This document shows, one piece after another, positions 9,034-17,694 of a stretch of DNA of 64,000 bases; within the stretch, counting starts at the first letter, position 1; each line of letters begins with the position of its first letter. Source of the DNA: Saccharopolyspora gregorii. Its GTDB lineage: Bacteria; Actinomycetota; Actinomycetes; Mycobacteriales; Pseudonocardiaceae. The notes beneath the pieces were generated by a model. It was given only the letters and a program-made list of their open reading frames with translations. It searched no databases and was not told the DNA's origin. The stretch lies in assembly GCF_024734405.1 (NCBI RefSeq), contig NZ_CP059556.1, positions 1,054,001 through 1,118,000 of the forward strand, read 5' to 3'. The translations under genes and the position numbers were made by a program.

Positions 9034-9070
9034 GATCGCTGGTCAGGGGCGGGGCCGTCGATCAGCGATC
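9034..9070 (-). terminator. Possible terminator of the lipid-kinase gene
   Basis: GATCGCTG and CAGCGATC form a perfect 8-bp stem with a 21-base loop, beginning about 20 bp past the stop of the minus-strand kinase gene. The long loop makes it only a moderate candidate. Confidence 0.4.
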
Positions 9071-9089
9071 GGGCTCCGTTACGAGAAGG

Positions 9090-10013
9090 TTATACAGCGA
9101 CCCGCAGGGCGTCCGGCACGGACACGAACTCGATGACCGAACGCTCGCCGAGGTTGTCGCCGTCCACCTGCAGACGCAACGGCTCCTGACAGGCTACGTG
9201 GATGTGGCCGACATCGGCACGCCGAAGCGCGTTTCTTCCGTGTGGTTTCGCACTACCGCGGAGCATCTGCGCGATGTAGCGCAACACAACGTAAGCGTTC
9301 ATGTCGCGCAGCGCGAACACGCCCAGCCCGGTGTCGAACGTGGTGTCCGGGTTCATCCGCATCGGACGTGAGCCCAGGTACGTCCAGGGGTCGGTGTTGG
9401 CCACGAACGCGGTGTGCAGCCCGGTGACCGGCTCCTCGTCGCCGACCTGCACGGTGATCATCGGTTCACGGCGCGACATGCGGAAGTAGCAGCTCAGCGC
9501 GGTGCGCGCGTAGAGCGCGGGGGTGACGTCGCGGCCGCGGCCGCGGATCTGGTCGACCTCGGCGACCACGTCGGCGTCCCAGCCGACGCCCGCGTTGAAG
9601 GTGAACCAGCGGTCGTTGGCCTTGCCGAGCCCGACCAGCCTGCTGCTGTCGGTGGCGATGGCCTGCAACAACCGGTACGTCGCCTCGATCGGGTCCTTCG
9701 GCAGGCCCAGGGCCCGCGCGAACACGTTCGCCGAACCGCCCGGCACGACGCCGAGGGTGGGCAACCCGCGCTCCGGGACCGGATCGGCGAGCATCCCGTT
9801 GACGACCTCGTTGACCGTGCCGTCACCGCCGTGCGCGATGACCAGGTCCACGCCTTCCGCGACCGCCGCGCGGGCGACCTCGGCGGCGTGACCCCGGTAC
9901 CGGGTCTGCGCGACCTCCAGCTTCACCACGTCGGCCAAGGCGTGGGCCACCACGTCCCGCCCGGCGGCGGTGGTCGAGGTCGCCTGCGGGTTGACGACGA
10001 GCACGGCGCGCAC
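9090..10013 (-). CDS. Diacylglycerol kinase catalytic-domain (lipid kinase) protein
   Basis: A 307-residue member of the DagK/YegS/sphingosine-kinase fold, which phosphorylates lipid alcohols with ATP at the membrane face. Visible signatures are VVNPQAT at the N-terminus, the nucleotide motif AHGGDGTVNEVVNG near residue 85, and PGGSANVFARALG, all intact. The GTG start gives VRAVLVVNP. Mycobacteria have a protein of this family (Rv3218) beside whiB1, so the linkage is conserved. The physiological substrate cannot be read from the sequence. Confidence 0.85.
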   Translation of the reverse strand: MRAVLVVNPQATSTTAAGRDVVAHALADVVKLEVAQTRYRGHAAEVARAAVAEGVDLVIAHGGDGTVNEVVNGMLADPVPERGLPTLGVVPGGSANVFARALGLPKDPIEATYRLLQAIATDSSRLVGLGKANDRWFTFNAGVGWDADVVAEVDQIRGRGRDVTPALYARTALSCYFRMSRREPMITVQVGDEEPVTGLHTAFVANTDPWTYLGSRPMRMNPDTTFDTGLGVFALRDMNAYVVLRYIAQMLRGSAKPHGRNALRRADVGHIHVACQEPLRLQVDGDNLGERSVIEFVSVPDALRVAV

Positions 10014-10530
10014 GACCTGCAGCCTAGGCGAGGCGTTCCCGCGGCTTCGCGGGGTGCGGCCGGACGGTCAGGTCCTGGTCGGTCGAGTCCGCGTTCCTCC
10101 CCTGGTCGGCGACGTGGGACGGAGCGGGACGCTGCGGTCCCGGTCGACCCGACCGGCGGCGGGCTGAGACACCGCGCGGGCCGGGCGCGTCGCGCCGGCT
10201 CCGCTTCGCGGTGCGCCCGCACGGGCGCGGTCGTCGACCACCGGTACCGGTTCGGCGTGGGCGCGCAACCCCGGAGCGCGCCCGCGCCGCTCACCGGAAC
10301 GGGCAGGTCGCGGCGATGATCGGTGGGACACCCCGTTGCCCACGACCTCCGCTGCTGCCATGGCACGATCTTCGCGCCCGCACCCGGCCCGAGCCATGCG
10401 GCGTTCGGGCGGTATTACCCTGGGCAGTGCACACGCAGAGTCACGATCGGTGGTGGGGGCCGGTGGCCGGCCTCCACGGGTCGAGTGTGACCTGCACCGC
10501 AATCCGTCGAGTCCGAAAGGCGATGCCGCC
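10014..10530. other. Intergenic region, 517 bp, no gene seen
   Basis: Divergent interval between the lipid kinase and a small membrane protein. Open frames across it lack ribosome sites and family motifs. No convincing promoter hexamers, repeats or hairpins were found, although it must contain promoters for both genes. Confidence 0.5.
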
Positions 10531-10965
10531 GTGCCGCCCTCCGCTCCTCCGCGCACCGTGCGCATCGCCGCCGTCCTGACCGTCGCCGAAGCGGTGGCGG
10601 GCCTCGCCTTCGTCGTCGCGCTGCTGGTGCGCACCGGCGCCCCCGACCTGGGCGGGGTGAACACGCTGGACCGCACCGACACGTTCGCCGAGGCCGGGTA
10701 CTTCGGCATCATCTCGCTGGCGGTGCTCGCCGCGGGCGTCGGCATGTGGCAGGGCAGGCACTGGGCGCGCACGCCCGCGCTGCTGCTGCAGCTGATCCTG
10801 CTGGGGATCGCCTGGTACGCGATCGGGCCGTCGAAGCAGCCGCTGGTCGGGTTCGCGCTCGCGGTGCCCGCGGTGGCGGTGCTGTGGCTGATGTTCAACA
10901 AGCAGGGCCGGGTGTGGTCGCTGTACGGGCGGCCGCTCAACGGCGGCGGGTCCGGCGAGGGCTGA
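10531..10965 (+). CDS. Small integral membrane protein of unknown function
   Basis: A 144-residue protein with four hydrophobic segments: roughly residues 10-31 (IAAVLTVAEAVAGLAFVVAL), 48-68 (FGIISLAVLAAGVGMW), 75-97 (LLLQLILLGIAWYAI) and 100-118 (VGFALAVPAVAVLWLMF). A short cytosolic-looking tail (NKQGRVWSLYGRP) follows. The GTG at 5' coordinate 10531 is preferred because a GAAAGG lies upstream and the protein then starts just before the first segment. No named domain is recognised; similar four-helix proteins are common in actinobacteria. Confidence 0.7.
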   Translation: MPPSAPPRTVRIAAVLTVAEAVAGLAFVVALLVRTGAPDLGGVNTLDRTDTFAEAGYFGIISLAVLAAGVGMWQGRHWARTPALLLQLILLGIAWYAIGPSKQPLVGFALAVPAVAVLWLMFNKQGRVWSLYGRPLNGGGSGEG

Positions 10966-11156
10966 TCGGCCCCGGCCGGGCGTGCCGGTCGCCGCGCTCC
11001 GGACGCTGAGCCCGCCGGAGCGCGGCGGGCGCGTCGTCGCCGGACGGATCTTCTGCGCGAGGCGTTCCGCGCGGCCCACGGCGGCGCTGAACGCCTCGGG
11101 GGTGTTGATCACCCGTCCGGTGGGGCTCTGCGTCCCGGCCGCCGGGCGAGGCGGGG

Positions 11157-11636
11157 TCAGGCGCCGAACTCGCGCAGCGCGTCCCCGGTGAGCCGGTGCA
11201 CCGTCCACTCGTCCATGCCGCGGGCCCCGACCGACTCGTAGAACTCGATCGCCGGGGTGTTCCAGTCCAGCACCCACCACTCCAGCCGCGCGTAGCCGCG
11301 TGCGACGCACTCCTGCGCGAGCGTGCGCAGCAGCGCTTTGCCGAGCCCGGAACCGCGCCGCTCGGGCAGCACGAACAGGTCCTCCAGGTAGATGCCGTGG
11401 CGGCCCTCCCAGGTGGAGAAGTTCAGGAACCACAGGGCGAAGCCCGCGACCTCGCCGTCGACCTCGGCGACGTGCCCGAACAGCGCCGGGTCCGCGCCGA
11501 ACAGCGCGCGGTGCAGGTCGGGTTCGGTGAGGTGGCACTCCTCGGCGGCCTTCTCGTACTCGGCCAGCGCGTGCACCAGCCGCACCACCGCGGGGACGTC
11601 GGACTCGGCCACCCGGCGGATGACGTGCTGCGGCAT
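11157..11636 (-). CDS. GNAT-family N-acetyltransferase (spermidine/diamine-type)
   Basis: A 159-residue acetyl-CoA-dependent N-acetyltransferase. The order VHALAEYEKAAEECHLTE, FLNFSTWEGRHGIYLEDLFV and the acetyl-CoA loop RRGSGLGKALL, then WWVLDWNTPAIEFYESVGA, is typical of the spermidine/spermine acetyltransferase-like subgroup. The acceptor is not known from sequence. The gene lies 13 bp downstream of the histidine phosphatase gene on the same strand and is probably cotranscribed with it. Confidence 0.82.
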   Translation of the reverse strand: MPQHVIRRVAESDVPAVVRLVHALAEYEKAAEECHLTEPDLHRALFGADPALFGHVAEVDGEVAGFALWFLNFSTWEGRHGIYLEDLFVLPERRGSGLGKALLRTLAQECVARGYARLEWWVLDWNTPAIEFYESVGARGMDEWTVHRLTGDALREFGA

Positions 11637-11649
11637 CGCTGTTTCCTCG

Positions 11650-12246
11650 CTATCGGATCGGAGCGGGCACGTTGGAGCGTTCGAGCTGGGGGACGCCGCG
11701 CTCGTGCCCGAGCACGGTGATCCCGGCGGGGTCGAGGGCGAACCGGACGCCTTCGGTGACGGGCAGGCCGAGCCAGCGGGCGATCAGCGCCCGGCTGAAG
11801 TGCCCGTGCCCGGCGAGCAGCACGTCCCCGGCGGGGCCGGTGGCGATGCGGTCGAGCAGCGCGTCGGCGCGGGCGGTGACGTCGGCGGGGGATTCGCCGC
11901 CGGGGCAGGGGTGCGTCCACACCGTCCAGCCCGGAACCTGCTCGCGGATCTCCGGGGTGGTGCGGCCCTCGTAGTCGCCGTAGTCCCACTCGGCCAGCAG
12001 CGGTTCGACCTGGGGGGTGAGCCCGGCGAGTTCGGCGGTGCGGCGGGCACGGCCGCGCGGGCTGGCGAGCGCGGTCAGCGGTGCGTCACCGCGCAGGGCG
12101 GTGAGGGTGCGGGCCGCGGCGGTGGCGAGCTCCTCGCCCCGCGCGGTGAGCGGGACGTCGGTGCGCCCGGTGTGCTTGCCGCTGCTGGACCACTCCGTCT
12201 CGCCGTGCCGCAGCAGGAAGACCTTGCGTTCGCCGGATTCCGCCAC
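11650..12246 (-). CDS. Histidine phosphatase (phosphoglycerate-mutase-like) family protein
   Basis: A 198-residue member of the histidine phosphatase superfamily. The catalytic motif LLRHGETEWSSSGKHTGRTD carries the phospho-histidine near residue 15, with Arg before it. A second conserved histidine sits in LLAGHGHFSRAL, and ASPRGRARRTAEL is the family's middle motif. The HTGRTDVPLT pattern is typical of small actinobacterial phosphatases of unsettled substrate. The start is a GTG (VAESGERKV); longer upstream frames are arginine-rich and unlikely. It precedes the GNAT gene. Confidence 0.83.
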   Translation of the reverse strand: MAESGERKVFLLRHGETEWSSSGKHTGRTDVPLTARGEELATAAARTLTALRGDAPLTALASPRGRARRTAELAGLTPQVEPLLAEWDYGDYEGRTTPEIREQVPGWTVWTHPCPGGESPADVTARADALLDRIATGPAGDVLLAGHGHFSRALIARWLGLPVTEGVRFALDPAGITVLGHERGVPQLERSNVPAPIR

Positions 12247-12370
12247 GCGGCGAAGTCTAGGCGGCCGGGCCCGCGGCGCCCGCCGCGCCACCGGTGCGGG
12301 GGCCCGAACGCGAGAACGGCGCCGTCGCGCGGTGTTCCCGCTGCGGCGGCGCCGTTCGGCGACAGCGACC

Positions 12371-12781
12371 TCAGCCCTGCTTGGTCTCCCAGAAGATCTT
12401 CTCGATCTCCGCGATGTAGTCCAGCAGCTCCTGGCCCTTGGCCGGGTCCATGGAACCCTTGGTGCCGGTCGCCCCAGCGGCCTTGGTGGCCTTGTTGACC
12501 AGCTCGTGCAGCTGCGGGTACTTCTCGAAGTGCGGCGGCTTGAAGTAGTCAGTCCACAGCACCCACAGGTGGTGCTTGACGAGCTCGGAGCGCTGCTCGG
12601 CGATGATGATCGCGCGAGTGCGGAACTCGAAGTCCTCGTTGTTCTGGTACTTCTCCTGCACGGCCTTGACGGACTCAGCCTCGATCCGCGCCTGTGCCGG
12701 GTCGTAGACCCCGCACGGCAGGTCGCAGTGCGCGGTGGCTTCCAGGCGCGGGCTGAGGATACGGGACAGTAGACCCATCAT
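12371..12781 (-). CDS. sodN: Nickel superoxide dismutase
   Basis: Ni-containing superoxide dismutase of 136 residues as a precursor. The first 17 residues (MMGLLSRILSPRLEATA) are the leader removed by SodX. The mature chain begins with the nickel hook HCDLPCGVYDPAQ: His1, Cys2 and Cys6 are the ligands. The remainder is the usual four-helix subunit, ending in DYIAEIEKIFWETKQG. It is cytosolic and hexameric in the family. The second Met is an equally possible start. It is divergent from sodX, separated by 107 bp, whereas the two genes are usually collinear in streptomycetes. Confidence 0.96.
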   Translation of the reverse strand: MMGLLSRILSPRLEATAHCDLPCGVYDPAQARIEAESVKAVQEKYQNNEDFEFRTRAIIIAEQRSELVKHHLWVLWTDYFKPPHFEKYPQLHELVNKATKAAGATGTKGSMDPAKGQELLDYIAEIEKIFWETKQG

Positions 12782-12888
12782 TCCTCCCTGACAGTGAATG
12801 CTCCGACGTGCGTGACCCTACTCGTGACGATCTCGTGCGTCTTCCTGGAGGGACCGCTGCGGGGGTGCTCTCGACCGGAGGTGGGACG

Positions 12889-13201
12889 GTGTCCGGGCTG
12901 GATCGGTGGCGGTGGCGCCGGGTGCTGGTGCGCGGGGCGTCGATGGTGCCCGCGCTGCGCGAGGGGGACGTGGTGGTGGTGCGGACCCGCGCGGTCGCCC
13001 GGGCGGGTGATGTGGTGCTGGTGCGGTGGGCGTCGCGACCTGCGCAGCTGTCGGTGAAGCGGGCGGTGCGCCGGGAGGGCGCCGGGTGGCACGTGGTGGG
13101 GGACAACGCGTTCGGTTCGACGGATTCGCGGGAGCTGGGGCCCGCGGCGGTGCTCGGCGTGGTGGCGTGGCGGTTGTGGCCGAGGCCACAGCGGCTCCGC
13201 T

Positions 13202-13203
<2 letters not shown>
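12889..13203 (+). CDS. sodX: Nickel SOD maturation protease SodX (signal peptidase S26-like)
   Basis: A 104-residue S26-type serine peptidase without a membrane anchor. It carries the catalytic serine in RGASMVPALREGD, the general-base lysine in LSVKRAVRR and the family VGDN motif. It is predicted to remove the N-terminal leader of the Ni-SOD so that His1 can bind nickel. The GTG start has an excellent GGAGG site about seven bases upstream. It is transcribed away from sodN. Its stop codon overlaps the left arm of a palindrome upstream of choD. Confidence 0.9.
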
Positions 13204-14886
<1,683 letters not shown>

Positions 14887-14892
14887 GCTCGC

Positions 14893-14922
14893 GGTCGCCC
14901 GGGCCGGTCCGCCCGGGCGACC
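14893..14922. terminator. Terminator between choD and the epimerase gene
   Basis: GGTCGCCCGGGC and its complement form a perfect 12-bp stem with a 6-base loop, between two convergent genes. Likely bidirectional. Confidence 0.75.
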
Positions 14923-14928
14923 CGCCGG

Positions 14929-15540
14929 TCATGCCGCGGCGCGGAGTTCGGCGTAGCGGCGCAGGCAGGCGTCGTAGTCGGGCAGCAGGCCCGCGTCGGC
15001 GGCCGCCGCCAAGGTCGGCGCGGCGCGGTCCTTGTCCGAGAGCACCGGTTCCCCGTCGAGGTGCTCGGCCCACGGCAGGCCCAGTTCCGGGTCGAGCGGG
15101 CTGATCCCGTGCTCCGCCGACGGCGTGAACGGGGTGGAGCACAGGTAGCTCATCACCGTGTCGTCCTCCAGCGCGACGAACGAGTGCCCGAGCCCCTCGG
15201 CGACGTACAGCGCCCGGTACTCCGCGGAGTCCAGCCGCACCGCCACCCACCGCCCGAACGTCGGCGAGCCGACCCGCACGTCCACCACCACGTCGACCAT
15301 CGAGCCGCGCGGGCAGTACACGTACTTCGCCTGCCCCGGCGGCACGTCCGCGAAGTGCACGCCGCGGATCACGCCGCGCGCCGAGACGCTGTGGTTGGTC
15401 TGCCCGAGGCGCAGCGGGTGCCCGACGGCCTCGACGAACGCCGCCTCCTGGAACGGCGCGGCGAACAGGCCGCGGTGGTCGGGGAAGGACTTCGGGGTGA
15501 ACTCGTGCACGCCGAAGATGTCGAAGGACCGGATTTCCAC
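14929..15540 (-). CDS. dTDP-4-dehydrorhamnose 3,5-epimerase family protein
   Basis: A 203-residue cupin of the RmlC family, which epimerises dTDP-4-keto-6-deoxysugars for cell-wall or glycan sugars. Family features are FPDHRGLF near residue 22, GQTNHSVSARGVIRGVHF with the catalytic-type His, VDVVVDVRVGSPTFGRW, and GLGHSFVALEDDTVMSYLCSTPFTP. The GTG start gives VEIRSFDIFGV. The gene is isolated from other deoxysugar genes. It could act in rhamnose supply or in a specialised deoxysugar pathway elsewhere, and the sequence does not decide this. Confidence 0.85.
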   Translation of the reverse strand: MEIRSFDIFGVHEFTPKSFPDHRGLFAAPFQEAAFVEAVGHPLRLGQTNHSVSARGVIRGVHFADVPPGQAKYVYCPRGSMVDVVVDVRVGSPTFGRWVAVRLDSAEYRALYVAEGLGHSFVALEDDTVMSYLCSTPFTPSAEHGISPLDPELGLPWAEHLDGEPVLSDKDRAAPTLAAAADAGLLPDYDACLRRYAELRAAA

Positions 15541-15584
15541 GTCCGCAGCGTAACCACCTGATTTTCCGCTCTTGTCGTGGAGCA

Positions 15585-15741
15585 CTGGGGTGGCGGAACC
15601 TCAGCGGTCCCCTCGCTGCGGGATCGATTTCCCAAGTGGCTCCGCCACGAGGGAAATCGCTGTCCTCGCGAGGGAACCGCTGAGAACCCGCGGGTGGCCG
15701 GGCTGCTCAGGTGGTCGGCGGCTCAGCGGCTTCGCCGCTGA
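15585..15741. repeat. Hairpin-rich intergenic element (TCAGCGG family)
   Basis: The 670-bp gap between the epimerase gene and the malic enzyme gene contains a nested structure. The outer arms at 15601-15616 and 15668-15683 are complementary over 16 bases with one mismatch. Inside them are arms CGATTTCCC/GGGAAATCG and a GTGGC-TCC-GCCAC tip. A separate perfect hairpin, TCAGCGGC-TTC-GCCGCTGA, follows at 15723-15741. The 22 bases at 15585-15606 recur exactly at 20550-20571. No gene was recognised in the rest of the gap (15742-16209); the malic enzyme promoter must lie in it. Confidence 0.6.
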
Positions 15742-16209
15742 CAGGAGACTGCCAAGACCCGCGGGGCGGAGTTCGGGGTCGGTGGTCAGCGGCTCTGCTG
15801 CTAGTGGGGAACGGACGCGGGCCGCGGCTCGGGATGGACGCGGCAGCGGGTGCTGCGGCCCGCCGGGCGTTCGGGGCTGGTTGTCGGGTGCGCGGAAAAT
15901 CGGGAAATGTTGCGCCACCGAGAACTGCCCGCAGGAAACCGCCCGCGTGACGCCCGACCTGCTCGATCAAGTCTGTGACCCTGGTCGCTGACAGCGCGGA
16001 ACCCGCGCTGGCAGACTGGCCGGACCGCAGCGTCCACCGGTTCGCTTTCCCGCACCAGGGAAACCGGCACCGGTCGTCCCGACGCCCGTCGCACCCGGTA
16101 CCGCCCGGGAGCCCTGACGAGCGCGTCGCCGGGTGGCTGTACGCCACCCATTCGCTCCGAAACCCGGGACCGCCCGGTTTTCGCAGGCCATGGCAACAGG
16201 AGGGACGCC

Positions 16210-17412
16210 GTGACCACTGTGAACGATCGCACTCCCCCCGCCGCGAGCGGCGCGGAACTGACCGACGACGAGATCTTCCACGCGCACGAGAGCGGCAAGC
16301 TCGGCGTCGACGTGACCGCGCCGCTGGACAGCGCGCGCGACCTGTCGATCGCCTACACGCCCGGTGTGGCCAAGGTGAGCCGGGCCATCGCCGCCGACGA
16401 GACCTTGGCCGACCGCTACACCTGGACGCAGAACCTGGTGGCGGTGGTCAGCGACGGCACCGCGGTGCTCGGGCTCGGCGACATCGGGCCGCGCGCCTCG
16501 CTGCCCGTGATGGAGGGGAAGTCGGCGCTGTTCAAGACCTTCGCCGGGCTCAACTCGATCCCGCTGGTCCTCGACACCACCGACGTCGACGAGATCGTGG
16601 AGACGTTGGTGCGGCTGCGCCCTTCGTTCGGCGCGGTGAACCTGGAGGACGTGGCGGCACCGCGGTGCTTCGAGCTGGAGCGCCGCCTCATCGAGGCCCT
16701 CGACTGCCCCGTCATGCACGACGACCAGCACGGCACGGCCGTCGTGGTGCTGGCCGCGCTGCGCAACGCCGCGAAGATCGTCGGCCGTGAGATGTCCTCG
16801 ATGCGCGTGGTCATCTCCGGTGCGGGCGCGGCCGGCGTGGCGTGCGCGAAGATCCTGCACACCGCCGGGGTCGGCGAGATCGTCGTGCTGGACTCGCGGG
16901 GCGTGCTGCACTCCGGGCGGGACAACCTCACGCCCATCAAGGAGGAGCTGCTCGGCTACACCAACCCGCGCGGCATCACCGGCGGGCTGGAGAACGCCCT
17001 CGACGGGGCCGACGTGCTCATCGGCGTCTCCGCCGGCCAGATCCCGGAGGAGCTGGTCGCGACGATGGCCGACGACGCGATCGTGTTCGCGCTGTCGAAC
17101 CCGGACCCGGAGGTGCACCCGGACGTCGCGCGCAAGCACGCGGCGGTCGTGGCCACCGGGCGCAGCGACTTCCCGAACCAGATCAACAACGTGCTGGCCT
17201 TCCCCGGCATCTTCAAGGGCGCGTTGCAGGAGAACTCGCGGATGATCACCGACCGGATGAAGGTCGCCGCCGCGGAGGCCATCGCCGAGGTCGTCGCCGA
17301 GGAACTCGCCGCCGACAAGATCGTGCCGAGCCCGCTGGACCCGCGGGTCGCGCCCGCCGTGATCAGCGCCGTCGCCGCGGCGGCCCGCGCGGACGGGGTC
17401 GCCACCGCCTGA
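16210..17412 (+). CDS. NAD(P)-dependent malic enzyme
   Basis: Oxidatively decarboxylates malate to pyruvate. The 400-residue size is that of the short bacterial form without a phosphotransacetylase domain. Signatures are YTPGVAKVSRAI, GLGDIGPRASLPVMEGK with the catalytic lysine, HDDQHGTAVV with metal ligands, and the dinucleotide fold ISGAGAAGVACAKIL. SNPDPEVHPD and GRSDFPNQINNVLAFPGIF close the active site. The GTG start has an AGGAGGGA site upstream. A strong terminator follows. Cofactor preference is not assigned. Confidence 0.93.
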   Translation: MTTVNDRTPPAASGAELTDDEIFHAHESGKLGVDVTAPLDSARDLSIAYTPGVAKVSRAIAADETLADRYTWTQNLVAVVSDGTAVLGLGDIGPRASLPVMEGKSALFKTFAGLNSIPLVLDTTDVDEIVETLVRLRPSFGAVNLEDVAAPRCFELERRLIEALDCPVMHDDQHGTAVVVLAALRNAAKIVGREMSSMRVVISGAGAAGVACAKILHTAGVGEIVVLDSRGVLHSGRDNLTPIKEELLGYTNPRGITGGLENALDGADVLIGVSAGQIPEELVATMADDAIVFALSNPDPEVHPDVARKHAAVVATGRSDFPNQINNVLAFPGIFKGALQENSRMITDRMKVAAAEAIAEVVAEELAADKIVPSPLDPRVAPAVISAVAAAARADGVATA

Positions 17413-17439
17413 TCCCGCCGCGGGGATCGGACATCCGGA

Positions 17440-17475
17440 CCACTGGGGCGCACCGTTCGCGGTGCGCCCCAGTGG
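17440..17475 (+). terminator. Terminator after malic enzyme
   Basis: A perfect 15-bp stem (CCACTGGGGCGCACC and its complement) with a 6-base loop, followed by TCTGT, begins 28 bp after the malic enzyme stop. Confidence 0.85.
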
Positions 17476-17694
17476 TCTGTCCGGTGGGCTTCGCCCGCGG
17501 CGTTCGCGTCATGACCGCCGGTGCCCGTCGTCACACGCGCGGGTGGCACCGATCGAAGGGCGACCAGCGGTTCGCTGCGGAGTCCGTGCCGGTAAGGTCA
17601 GGTCCGTAACTCGCTGTGGTGCCGATCACGTGCGGGATGGTCGGTCTTCGGTCGTGTGCCCGGTGAACGTGGCCGCTACGCAGGAGGGGTGCTG

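Noticed and set aside
10014-10530. Longer N-terminus for the membrane protein, or a separate gene in this gap
   Set aside because: Upstream frames are Arg/Pro/Ser-rich, lack ribosome sites and would put some 65 non-hydrophobic residues before the first helix.
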